Assembly: GCA_935421135.1 (NCBI GenBank) | Contig: OW285187.1 | Location: 22,072,429-22,136,428, forward strand | DNA from: Bugulina stolonifera | Taxonomy: Eukaryota > Bryozoa > Gymnolaemata > Cheilostomatida > Bugulidae | DNA length: 64,000 nt | Direction: 5' to 3' | Program-made: the position numbers and the translations under genes | Notes under the pieces: generated by a model | Database searches by the model: none | Told to the model about the DNA's origin: nothing | Seen by the model: the letters and a program-made list of their open reading frames with translations, nothing else | Shown: one piece after another, positions 1 to 9,100 of the stretch | Layout of the letters: each line of letters opens with the position of its first letter | Position numbering within the stretch: the stretch's first letter is position 1

Positions 1-202
1 GAGCATTTGGTTCCCATTTTGTGTGTATTTTTCCTATTGACTCTAGGTTTTAGTGACTGCTCTAACCCTGCTCTAAGTTAGAGCAGTTAGAGCAGTTGGT
101 AGCTGCTCTAACTTAGAGCTGTTGGTAGCTGTTTAAAGTGCATTATTGTGTGTTTGAACTCGGGTTAATCAGTTTGCAGTATTTGTCTTCATGTAGTTGA
201 GC
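1..202 (+). repeat. Left terminal inverted repeat of the Polinton
   Basis: Positions 1-202 match the reverse complement of 17049-17250 at 201 of 202 bases by eye. Positions 60-130 contain an internal tandem/palindromic array of GAGCAG and CTGCTC words around a GCTCTAACTTAGAGC-type palindrome. Similar words continue just inside the TIR at about 234-260, 284-290 and 310-322. The window starts exactly at, or inside, the terminus, so extra TIR bases to the left cannot be excluded. Confidence 0.97.
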
Positions 203-565
203 TATCAATGCTTTTAGTTGGTACATGCTTTACGCTAGAGCAGCTACCAACTGCTCTATGATATGCGAATTGTAAGTTACATGTAGAGCAAGTATCATCA
301 TTCTGTAAGTCAGCTGCTCTAGGTGAATTTGCAACTAAGACTTGTTAGCTGATCGAACAGGTGTCAACTGTTGATTTATACTATGATACGATAGTTGCTG
401 ATTTCTTCTTTACTAAGTAATACTATAATGAGGTACAGAAAAAATACAGAAATGGAATAAATATCATCAATAATAAAGTTCATCATGATTTTTTTCCATC
501 ATTAAGTTTATTATTGTATCAATATGACAGAGATAACAAAGGAAGTTAGTAATATAATAAATTCA
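203..565. other. Gene-free subterminal region of the Polinton
   Basis: No ORF of note. The inner TIR-like words (GAGCAG/CTGCTC) persist to about 322. The rest is AT-rich and contains the minus-strand poly(A) signal at 507-512 for the leftmost gene. Confidence 0.6.
507..512 (-). terminator. AATAAA poly(A) signal downstream of the protease gene
   Basis: TTTATT on the plus strand gives AATAAA on the coding strand, about 55 bases past the protease stop. It is the last signal of the leftward transcription unit before the TIR. AT-rich context makes chance occurrence possible. Confidence 0.45.
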
Positions 566-1060
566 TTACATGTAATGAACTCTTAAAGGTGGAAAAACAA
601 ATTTTGAAAATTTTGTGTTTGTAAAGTTACAAACAATGTGATCTCTCTCATGGGAAGATTTGCGCATTAAAAGCATTTCTTTTATGTATATTGTTGTGAA
701 CTTCCTTGCACGAAGTAAAAGAAATATTAAACAATACTGTCCACACACAACTGAGTTACCTTGAAAACAATAATCATTGAATGAAGGAGAAACAGATGAA
801 ATTGATAATATTTTATTCATCAGCATTACGTTTAACGGCTTTACACCAAATGGATCAAAATACTCTACACTTCCTTTGTCTGTCATAAATACTGCAACCC
901 AGTGACTTCCAGGTTCTGTAGATCTATCATAGTTGAATATAGTGATTGATGGAAAAGTAAATGATTTGTCTATAAATTGGTCTAATGGAAGAACAGCACA
1001 GTTAATTGATGATGCAAATTGATCATCTTGCAAAATGCTCAACAGCTGGTTGGTGTTCAT
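566..1060 (-). CDS. Adenain-like cysteine protease (PRO), virion maturation
   Basis: This 164-aa protein is the Polinton/adintovirus maturation protease of the adenain (C5/ULP-like) family, expected to cleave capsid precursors. Visible catalytic features are His53 in GSHWVAVF, an acidic residue at Asp69 in YFDPFG, Gln100, and the nucleophile Cys106 in SVVCGQYC, giving the His-Asp/Glu-Gln-Cys order of adenain. Length is at the short end for the family but complete. Its ATG lies inside the last codons of the major capsid gene (4-base ATGA overlap), so it is the last cistron of a leftward capsid cluster. No break is seen. Confidence 0.9.
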   Translation of the reverse strand: MNTNQLLSILQDDQFASSINCAVLPLDQFIDKSFTFPSITIFNYDRSTEPGSHWVAVFMTDKGSVEYFDPFGVKPLNVMLMNKILSISSVSPSFNDYCFQGNSVVCGQYCLIFLLLRARKFTTIYIKEMLLMRKSSHERDHIVCNFTNTKFSKFVFPPLRVHYM

Positions 1061-2391
1061 GCCTTTGATGCTCTAGTAACTACTCGTGTTTTATCAATTT
1101 CAATTAAATCGTCAGTTTCAGTATAAACTAATACGCTCAAGGTTTCTTTAACAGGTTCTCGAAACGTGATATCAAGGGTAGTTGTGCTGTGACGTATTAA
1201 ATGGATTCCATCTCCGTGACATTGGTCAGGGGTGTTGTCAAATGCAAAGAGACATAAACTTTCCTTAAATTCTTCTGGAGAAATATTATTACCTTCGTCC
1301 ATGAAAGTCTTGTCACACACTGACATAAGGCTATGATATGCACGGGCATAGATATTGTTATTAAACTCCATTTGTAAAGGATTGTTTAAAACATTTCGAC
1401 CATTCACCATCAGATTGATTGATGATACATTGAAATTATTAAACTTGAATGGGGAGTGAGGATATGATCCGTTTTTTGCCGTGTGACTTAAAAGTCCAAT
1501 TATAACAATCTTGGCTTCTTGTTTATTCTGTAAAATATGTATGCGCTCATTTTGTCGACCTGGAGAAATGGTAAAAAATTGTGTGTCTGTTTGATTCACT
1601 GGATACTGAACTTTCTTTCCTTGGTTTAACAGAGAAATATGTGTAGAAGCAATACTTGGATGGACTCTAACTTTTCTTACAAGTAATGAGACATTTGAGA
1701 TATTAACAGCATAGCCTGCGTCGCTAGTATCTAAGCTTTGAAGAACAAAGTCTGGATTGTTTCTCTGAAGTTTCAAGTTAATAATTAATCCAGGAATGAG
1801 ATATCGTGGTTGATTAAACAGGGGGCTATTAAATTTGCCAATCATGTCAAGACTTCTACTTCCCGATAGTTTAGCTGCACGAGAAGAAATCTTTGTTTTT
1901 TGCAAAGCATTGAGATCTGCAGTATGATTTTCCCACATGTCATCTTCCATCCAAAGACCACTAGATAGATGAGTAGATTTAGCTTCTTTGCCATAGTTGA
2001 GTTTATTGGTTAAAAATGATTTATAGGCATAGTTTGGTTCGTGTTCAATCTCTTTTCCATTAATTTGAATGGTTAGCGACTGAAACAATGTATGCAGAAG
2101 ATTATTACTCGGTGCTACCTTAACATCTGTTGAAGTATCTGACAATGCACTTCCATCTTGATTTTGAACTTTACATTGAACATGAACCAGTGTGTTACTT
2201 AAATCGATATAATGGTCAGTATTCCCATCTATTTCAAATTCAATTGGTCCGTTTCCTCCTGGTGATCTTATCGGTCCAAGTTCATGCACTTCACCTTCTA
2301 AAATGCTAGTTTTTGTCAAAGGTGTACTGAACAAATCAAGTTCAAGTGATGTGCTATCTTGTGAATGCTTGCTTAGTTTATAAAAATTCAT
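1057..2391 (-). CDS. Polinton major capsid protein (double jelly-roll, hexon-like)
   Basis: The 444-aa ORF lies in the capsid block between the pVI-like and protease genes, the usual place of the Polinton major capsid protein (PY family). It is rich in beta-strand-type sequence without membrane segments. Recognisable family phrases include YIDLSNTLVHVQCKV near residues 62-76, a SLTIQINGKEIEHE strand near 106-119, and PRYLIPGLIINLKLQRNN near 196-213. Assignment as the double jelly-roll protein rests on family knowledge and synteny; a structure prediction would settle it. It overlaps the upstream and downstream ORFs by 4 bases each (ATGA), suggesting translational coupling or a compact polycistronic transcript. 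Confidence 0.85.
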   Translation of the reverse strand: MNFYKLSKHSQDSTSLELDLFSTPLTKTSILEGEVHELGPIRSPGGNGPIEFEIDGNTDHYIDLSNTLVHVQCKVQNQDGSALSDTSTDVKVAPSNNLLHTLFQSLTIQINGKEIEHEPNYAYKSFLTNKLNYGKEAKSTHLSSGLWMEDDMWENHTADLNALQKTKISSRAAKLSGSRSLDMIGKFNSPLFNQPRYLIPGLIINLKLQRNNPDFVLQSLDTSDAGYAVNISNVSLLVRKVRVHPSIASTHISLLNQGKKVQYPVNQTDTQFFTISPGRQNERIHILQNKQEAKIVIIGLLSHTAKNGSYPHSPFKFNNFNVSSINLMVNGRNVLNNPLQMEFNNNIYARAYHSLMSVCDKTFMDEGNNISPEEFKESLCLFAFDNTPDQCHGDGIHLIRHSTTTLDITFREPVKETLSVLVYTETDDLIEIDKTRVVTRASKA

Positions 2392-2837
2392 GCTTTTCCT
2401 TTGAATGTCTGACTAAAAATGTCATTTGTGAGTCGGCGGCGTTTAGTTTTAGCTTTAGCTTTCTTATGAGCAGCTTTTAATTTCCGCTTGGGTGTTCCGC
2501 CTACTTTCTGGGGAGATAAGAATGATGAGGTTAGTCCACTGAGTAATCGCTTTCCTCCATCACTCAAATTTTTTTTTGCTGAATCTTTAAATGATTTACC
2601 ATCTATAACATCATTTGCAATGTTTGCTCCTGCATGAGCTAATTGTTTACCAGCAGATTTTGCTACGGTCTTGAGAACAGGTGCAATTCCTTTAAGTAAT
2701 TTTGAAAAAACTCCCCCCAGTCCACTACCATGTTGGACAGTTTTACCTCTAAACACAGGAATTCCTCCCCCAGCCTGGTTTGCATAGTAGTCTTTATAAT
2801 GGGGTAATGAAGAGTCAATATTATAAGGAATCATCAT
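2388..2837 (-). CDS. pVI-like basic capsid protein (putative membrane-active minor protein)
   Basis: This is a 149-aa basic protein between the penton and major capsid genes. A glycine-rich segment (GGGIPVFRG, then HGSGLGG, residues about 23-42) precedes an amphipathic stretch (VFSKLLKGIAPVLKTVAK), and the C-terminus is a lysine/arginine tract near residues 115-136. This layout resembles the adenovirus pVI-type precursors described for adintoviruses, where the amphipathic helix is membrane-active and glycine-rich sites are cut by the viral protease. Homology is inferred from layout, not strong identity. It overlaps both neighbours by 4 bases (ATGA). Confidence 0.65.
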   Translation of the reverse strand: MMIPYNIDSSLPHYKDYYANQAGGGIPVFRGKTVQHGSGLGGVFSKLLKGIAPVLKTVAKSAGKQLAHAGANIANDVIDGKSFKDSAKKNLSDGGKRLLSGLTSSFLSPQKVGGTPKRKLKAAHKKAKAKTKRRRLTNDIFSQTFKGKA

Positions 2838-3592
2838 TGTTTCTTAAAGTGAAGTGTCAGCACTACCTTTCCCCCTTCAAATGGAACAATGTCTCCATTA
2901 TCACGTCTTATATTTATCTCTACAGTGTCTCCCTGGGTTTGGCTCACAGGGATATATTGAATGTTTTGAAATCTAACCCAATTAATTAGAGGCTTTCTTG
3001 ACACTCGTTCAATTGGTACCACACGGAGTAGAGGCACCATGGCATTTCCAACAATTCTGTTCTGTACTATGTCTGCGTACACATACAATGCAGAAAACCC
3101 TTCAGATATATCTGCTGCCTGTTCTATGTGTATGCCACTTTTATAGAATTCACCCTCTTTTTTGGTTAATCCAAGAATGTTTAGAATATTCTGGCTGAAT
3201 GTCACACCAAATCCTTTTGATCTGTTGCGTATTTTTAGTATCACCCTGTTTCTGATGTTATCATAGTGTAGAAGGATATCCTTTTGAATGTCAGCATCTT
3301 TTAAAACTTTATTTATCTGATTTATGAGATCATCAATAGAAATATATACTCCGTCAAACAATTTAAATGTTACTGGCTGAAGATTGTCTTCAAATTTAAC
3401 AGTAACTGTTCCATTAATGATATTTTTCCATGCTGAGGGAAACTGAATTTCAGATAACCCTACAACCCATTTTCCTTCATTTGATGGAAGAGGAGAAGGG
3501 ATTTTTATTTTAAATGAGTGCTGTTTATTGTTTGGGAATGTATCCATTGAAGCATTTGATGGAAGAACAACATAAAACCAAGAGTCACTCAT
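2834..3592 (-). CDS. Polinton minor capsid protein (penton-like, PX family)
   Basis: The ORF is open from 3631, but the ATG at 3592 (MSDSWFYVVLPSNAS) is preferred because the 13 upstream residues are hydrophobic and unlike the family. The resulting protein is about 252 aa. Family-typical phrases are WVVGLSEIQFPSAWKN near residues 42-57, FSALYVYADIVQNRIVGN in the middle, and the C-terminal FEGGKVVLTLHFKKQ. This is the single jelly-roll minor capsid or penton protein that occupies capsid vertices. It overlaps the pVI-like gene by 4 bases. Confidence 0.85.
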   Translation of the reverse strand: MSDSWFYVVLPSNASMDTFPNNKQHSFKIKIPSPLPSNEGKWVVGLSEIQFPSAWKNIINGTVTVKFEDNLQPVTFKLFDGVYISIDDLINQINKVLKDADIQKDILLHYDNIRNRVILKIRNRSKGFGVTFSQNILNILGLTKKEGEFYKSGIHIEQAADISEGFSALYVYADIVQNRIVGNAMVPLLRVVPIERVSRKPLINWVRFQNIQYIPVSQTQGDTVEINIRRDNGDIVPFEGGKVVLTLHFKKQ

Positions 3593-3654
3593 TGTGAATG
3601 TAACAAGGTAAATGAGATTTATTGTTAACAATTTCTAGTTATATAGTATTTATG

Positions 3655-4731
3655 TTAGCTGAAGTTAGACTTGTTAATCCACTCATTAAATTTATTTGGA
3701 TAACCCTTAAACTTGACTAGAAATTGTGTTGCCTTTCCTTTCTTACGCTTATCAAGAATTTTTTCTACAAGGAATTTAGTGCTTGGAAGGACTTTCTGCA
3801 ACTCATTTCCATAGTATGAACCATGTATCTTTTCATTTAACTGGTCTCGGAGACGGTACGTGACTGGATTTGATTGTATAATCTCATCCACTAAAAATGT
3901 TTCTTGTGACCAATTTACATCATATCCTTTACTGAAAACATGTTTGTATTTGCTAATTCGAACAACATCGTTCATTTTTAGCGATGGACGACTAGACGTT
4001 AATGGGGGGTTAGAGTAGAGTGAAAGCCATACATCTTCCTCATTTTTTCTACATACATCTGCAGGAGCCATCTTAATAGATGAGTGAACTGTGTTGTTGT
4101 ATGTGTGAACTATCTTCTCTACAACATCTATCCACTTCGAAGAATTTGTTTTGGTAAACCATCTGTATAATTTTGTTTGGAGTGTTCTATTGAAGCGTTC
4201 AACACAGGCTGCTTTTATGTCATCATTTTCGGTTGAAAAATAGTGAATTTTATGCATTTGTAGAAGATTTTTCACATGAGCATTATAGAATTCCTTTCCT
4301 TTGTCAAACTGAATACTTCGAAAATCTCTTTGTGATATTATTTCCCTTAAATTCTGAGCAACCTCTTTTCCAGTTTTTGATTTAAGTGGTCTAATCCAGG
4401 CAAACTTTGAGAAAACATCAATTGCAGACAGAATAAATGAATAATTTTTGTTCTCTCTTCTAAATTTTTGCATGTCAATTAAATCACACTGAAGTTGATC
4501 ATTAATACCACTCACAATTGTAACCCGTCTTTTGAACTTTCTAATAGCAGGTTTGTGAAGTGTGTAGGGTTCTTGAGACTGAAGCCATTTCATTACTGCT
4601 TTGGTGGTATAAGGTCTTTTATTTTGCTTAAGAGAATTTCTAAACCATTTTGCTCCCCCTAAGCTTCCAATTTCCTCTGGCGAATAATAAAGTTTTTCCA
4701 GTTCACTGTGTTTATTTTTACGCTTCTTCAT
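3655..4731 (-). CDS. Retroviral-type integrase (DDE) with C-terminal chromodomain
   Basis: This is a 358-aa Polinton integrase, which joins the element's ends to host DNA. The catalytic triad reads D83 (QCDLIDM), D143 (QFDKGKEF) and E178 (CVERFNRT), with 34 residues between the second D and E. The core spans about residues 75-235. A chromodomain-like module (FLVEKILDKRKKG...FLVKFKGYPNKFNEW) occupies about 319-354 and may steer integration to modified chromatin, as in chromoviruses. The start overlaps the upstream ORF by 14 bases. No stop or frameshift is present. Confidence 0.95.
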   Translation of the reverse strand: MKKRKNKHSELEKLYYSPEEIGSLGGAKWFRNSLKQNKRPYTTKAVMKWLQSQEPYTLHKPAIRKFKRRVTIVSGINDQLQCDLIDMQKFRRENKNYSFILSAIDVFSKFAWIRPLKSKTGKEVAQNLREIISQRDFRSIQFDKGKEFYNAHVKNLLQMHKIHYFSTENDDIKAACVERFNRTLQTKLYRWFTKTNSSKWIDVVEKIVHTYNNTVHSSIKMAPADVCRKNEEDVWLSLYSNPPLTSSRPSLKMNDVVRISKYKHVFSKGYDVNWSQETFLVDEIIQSNPVTYRLRDQLNEKIHGSYYGNELQKVLPSTKFLVEKILDKRKKGKATQFLVKFKGYPNKFNEWINKSNFS

Positions 4732-5512
4732 TTTCCGATAAAGATTCCCACTTCTTATAAAACTTTAAACTTCTTTTTGGATATGGTGTGTGACGTATAG
4801 CTGACTTGCCACTTTTTGGCTTTGAATGTGAGAAAGCAGAAGAGCTTTCTTTGAATATTTTGCTTGATGTAGGATAACTATGTAACTTAGTCCTCAATTC
4901 TTTGACAACAGGAAATCCTTCACTCGTTAATGCTTCAACAAATTGCTTTAATGCGCTTTGATCTGATGTTATCTTTCTATTATTCCGTACCACATCATTG
5001 AGCAGTTTGTTGATTTGTGATCCTTCGATTACTTTGTTGTTATATTTTATTTCACCCTCATCACTCAACTCAAATGACCTATTTCCTTTAATAAAGTCTA
5101 TCAGTCTTTTTGCTTTTGGTTGATAGGATTGAGGAATGAGCATTAGTTGTCTATCTAGAGATTTTGATGTTATGCTGGTCTGCTTTGATGTGTCTCCATT
5201 TATCTCTGTATTTGTTGATTGAGATGAGGAATGTAAAGGTTTTCCTAATAAAGCGTCTCTTGAGGATGTTTTCAGTGCTGTATGAAAGTTTCTAATGTAG
5301 TCATAGAGCTGAGTATTATAATGCTGAACTTTTTCAAAATCTGATAAATTATCATCATCCATTATTTTTTTCATCTTCGTATCAATCTCTTTCACTGCTT
5401 TAACATTCGGATGAGCAAAAACATTAGAGGAGGATTTCGCTGTTTCTGATGTGTTACAATTCTTCTTTAACCATTCATATTTAATGGGATCAATGAGGTA
5501 AAACTTTTTCAT
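4718..5512 (-). CDS. Conserved Polinton/adintovirus protein of unknown function, likely virion component
   Basis: This is a 264-aa hydrophilic protein. The N-terminus (MKKFYLIDPIKYEWLK) and a middle module (AKRLIDFIKGN, then SDEGEIKYNNKVIEGSQI, residues about 133-170) are phrases I recognise from many invertebrate Polinton-derived proteins. No enzymatic motif is visible. The N-terminal third is predicted helical, possibly coiled-coil, and the C-terminus is basic and serine-rich. It lies between the core-protein gene and the integrase, with an 11-base gap upstream and a 14-base overlap downstream. Function is not assigned. Confidence 0.75.
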   Translation of the reverse strand: MKKFYLIDPIKYEWLKKNCNTSETAKSSSNVFAHPNVKAVKEIDTKMKKIMDDDNLSDFEKVQHYNTQLYDYIRNFHTALKTSSRDALLGKPLHSSSQSTNTEINGDTSKQTSITSKSLDRQLMLIPQSYQPKAKRLIDFIKGNRSFELSDEGEIKYNNKVIEGSQINKLLNDVVRNNRKITSDQSALKQFVEALTSEGFPVVKELRTKLHSYPTSSKIFKESSSAFSHSKPKSGKSAIRHTPYPKRSLKFYKKWESLSENEEA

Positions 5513-5523
5513 GCTTATCAGTA

Positions 5524-5844
5524 TTAGTTCCTTAATCCACCTAGTAGCATCTGAGCAATGGGCTTTAGCAGAAATCCTAAAAATCCTCCTTGTTGAATAA
5601 GCTTCTTTTTGGAGGTGATAGATGACTTTCCTGTCAGCCTTTTTAGTTGTTTGTGATACTTTTTGAGCTGGGTGAACTGTTTTGTAGTGAGAGGCACATT
5701 ACCTTTGATAATGTTACAAGCACACTCACATATTGCCTTCACTAAATCACTGTTAGCAGATTCAAGTAATTTCTGCTTATTTTTTGCTGATGCTTTATAT
5801 AGGGCTTTTAAATCCCTTAAGTTTCTTTGAAAGCGTTTAGACAT
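5524..5844 (-). CDS. pX-like virion core protein
   Basis: This is a 106-aa protein. A helical, lysine-rich N-terminus is followed by KAICECACNIIKGNVPLT near residues 35-52, and a conserved hydrophobic/glycine C-terminus ends QQGGFLGFLLKPIAQMLLGG. The C-terminal motif resembles the adenovirus pX precursor tail and is common in adintovirus-like elements. The basic N-terminal part could bind packaged DNA. The length fits the family. It is the first gene of the left block, followed 11 bases later by the next ORF. Confidence 0.75.
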   Translation of the reverse strand: MSKRFQRNLRDLKALYKASAKNKQKLLESANSDLVKAICECACNIIKGNVPLTTKQFTQLKKYHKQLKRLTGKSSITSKKKLIQQGGFLGFLLKPIAQMLLGGLRN

Positions 5845-6163
5845 GGTGTGATGGTGGTCAAATTAACAATAAAGACAATTCTGTTGGTAGAGAAGTTATG
5901 TAGCAGAACATCTATGATTAAACTCCGTTTCAAGAGATATATTTTTATTTTCAATGAACATTTGTATTAACCAATCATGATGCAAATAAGTCAAAACTGA
6001 GAAAAAAAAGGACGTATTTACATAATAATTTATTTAACAACGTTGAGCAGGTGTAATAAAAAATTCAAAAACATCACAAGACAAACATTAAAAAAATGGT
6101 GGCATAGTCACATAATTCGTATTTTACACATGAAGGTGTAAAGAACAACATATTCGTTAAAAA
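5845..6163. other. Spacer between core-protein gene and DNA polymerase gene
   Basis: This AT-rich 319-base gap is the longest non-coding stretch in the left half of the element. It carries the poly(A) signal of the polymerase gene (6029-6034) and, around 5936-5945, an AT-rich TATA-like stretch on the minus strand. It is therefore the likely promoter region of the left capsid/integration block, but no element is convincing on its own. Confidence 0.4.
6029..6034 (-). terminator. AATAAA poly(A) signal of the DNA polymerase gene
   Basis: TTTATT on the plus strand gives AATAAA on the coding strand, about 130 bases past the polymerase stop codon and before the left gene block. Confidence 0.45.
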
Positions 6164-9100
6164 TTACTTAGAGAGTGGAAATGTAGTTACGCCATCGGTG
6201 TGGACTTTTCGTTTACCATAAAAAAAGCTAAGTCCAGCACGAGTTTGATAATAAGTCATTACTTTGTTGTGCTTTCGCATAATGCCTCGGTTTTTTCCAA
6301 AAACAGTTTTTTTATGTTTCAAAACACTTAGGAAATCTTTTCTCTGCAACACATTCATTCGCTTCATTATTCCTTTTGTACTTGTTTTGTTCCCTTGTTC
6401 ACCAAAGCAAAAATATGTTTTTGAATTCAATGCAATTATTCCATCACCTCTGTATTCTTGTTTAAATAAACCTGGTGTACGCTTATGGAAATCGAAAGCA
6501 ACTTTGCAACAATCATCCATTACCCATATGTGGTTTGACAATTTACATCGAATGAAATCTAATTTATGCCTTTCACAAAAAGGTGGGACAAACCATTTAT
6601 CATACTCAGAAAAGAACTGAAACTTTTTAGCAGAAATAACAAGAGATTCAAAATTTCCACTCATTGCAAAATATGCAGAATCGGTATCCATCTGGATATA
6701 CTGAAAATCGTGTCGGTCAAAGTAGGTACACATTAGATCATAATAAAACTCTAACATCCTTAACTTTGCAAGCTGTAATATTGCAAATCCAATTACAATT
6801 GGTGTGTCAAGTTTTATTCTTTCTTTGCTTGTTTGTATTTCATATAAGTTCTCACCAAGTTCATCAAGCGACAAAAATTTTTTACTATTAACAAGCTTAG
6901 CAAGTTTTTTCTCGTCAGATGTGTACTTCACATCAGTGAATCTTTCTTTATTGGTTATCGTTGCACCGTAAATAACGTTGCCACATAGTTTTGCAGTTTC
7001 TGCTAATATTTTCATACTAGGGTCTTTGTCAGCTTTACGTCGCATGTTGCAGACTGCATGTCCGAATTTGTCGAAACATTTATGTCCTTTGAACTGAATG
7101 ATTTGGTAAATGTGACTGACAACTAGTCCATGTGAGAGATACCATTGTAATAACGTTGAAAGAATCAATATTTTCTTCCCAAAATAACTACCTATTAAAC
7201 TTTTTTGAGGTTGCCTCAAAAGATCATGTTGCTCTGAATAATCACGCATTATGTCGGACAAATCAGTTCTGTCAATCAAAGAATGTTTAAAGATAGGCGG
7301 CATTTCTGTGAACAAATGTTTAATATTGTCTGGTACATTAATGTCACATTCAATAAATCCGTAAAACTTTTCATTTTTAACTGCATCAATTATTTCTTGC
7401 TCAGACATGGGTTTATTCTCTTCCATTTCACGGGTCAAATGAGATTTGATAAAGTTGGTGCAAGATGGTGAGGACTTTTTAAATTCTTCCCACTCACACT
7501 CATATATGACCTCGAGTTTATAACCCAGATATTTTATGTAGGATTCTTTAGCTTTTGTGTCCTCATGTAAATCTGTCAGTGCTCTGTTGTTGATTGGGTT
7601 AAATTTCATGCCTTTTGTTTTAGGACATGAACCTTGATTACCAATGTGACCATGAAATAGACAGCCATGAAATTGATACACAGTGTTAGTCTTTTTACAA
7701 AATCCATCAACAGGGAGACCGTGTTGACCAATTTTTTGTTCTCCTTTATTAAACTTGTGCTGAATATAATGTCCAAAAATGAAACTCATGAATTCCAACC
7801 ATTCACGACTGAGTCGTCCATAATAGTCGCCAAATTTTGGGCGGAAATTATTTCCTCTTTCACGTCTAATTATAATTCCAGTGGGTAACTTTTGCATTGC
7901 ACAATACAAATACAATGCATTGGCATCAAAACCATAAACTTGTTTGCACATTTTTGCAGAATTACCAAGGTCATACTGTCTCAAAAAAGTTTTGTCCTTT
8001 TCATGATAACGGTGAAAGACAATACTCGGTCCGCCAACAATATTTTCTCGAATTGTTTGGTGAAGATCAGAATTTTTTCGTCCTATCAAAGGAATGGAAA
8101 ACTCAAGTGAATTTGATTCTAGAAACAACCACTTTGTAGCCAAAGAAGGCACACTAACTCCATCTTTAAACATATCAATTCCTTTCGATCTATAAACTGC
8201 ATGTTGCTTTTCAATCGCTTCTAAAAATGGAACTACATCTAAGTTGTTATAGTAAACAAGATAATCTCGTAATGATTTCATATTGTTTGACTTCCATACA
8301 CTTTGACACTGAGCATATTCTTCTAAAGAGATGTTGGAATTTGTTAAACTGCTATAAAACTTTTCATATGTTGGAAGAGAGTTGTTCTTTAGTTTATCTA
8401 ATGATGTTACATACTCGTAAGGAAAATGACCCTTCTCCATTTTACAATTGTATGCCTTGATGAAGTTTGCATATGAAAATCCAGGCGCAATAAAATTGAT
8501 AATATCTAAAAACTTCAAATTAGGAGTTTTAATGCATTTCATGGAATTGTTTCGCTTAATCGCATAGAGGATTTTATCATGTTTCAGCAAATATTTTACT
8601 AAAGGTGTCCGCATGCAGTTAATATCATATTTCTGACTGTTAAAACCTAAAACTGGAAGTTCAGTTAAGTAGGCCTCAAGTTGTGATATTAAGTTATCAA
8701 TAGAGTTCTTTTGGTACATATTTCTATTTGACCATCTTTTTGTCTTATAGGCCTCTTCAAGAGAATTTTGCAATGATTTGAATAGCTCAAGACCATTAAA
8801 TATGTCTGCAAACTTCTCTAAGCATATATCTTTGGCGGCTTTGCTCATCTCTTCAAGTTTAATGATAAAGCTTTCAACCAGCGAATCAACACTTCCATCA
8901 GATACCATACAATGAGGCTTTGTATACCCAGGTATATTAGAACAAATACTAATACTCATCAAAACATGTTCAGACGTGAATGAAACTTGTGTTGAACTGA
9001 ACTCATTTGAAGGGGCAAGGTAACATTCAATATCAAAGGTGGCCCGAAAAGGATAAAATCTCATTTTATGTGGAATTTTAATCCCTGTTCGACTTTCGAT

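Noticed and set aside
2780..3198. Plus-strand ORFs over the capsid genes
   Set aside because: Shadows of the minus-strand capsid frames with no homology.
6264..8460. Several plus-strand open frames of 60-118 codons
   Set aside because: They are antisense to the intact polymerase gene and show no independent signals.
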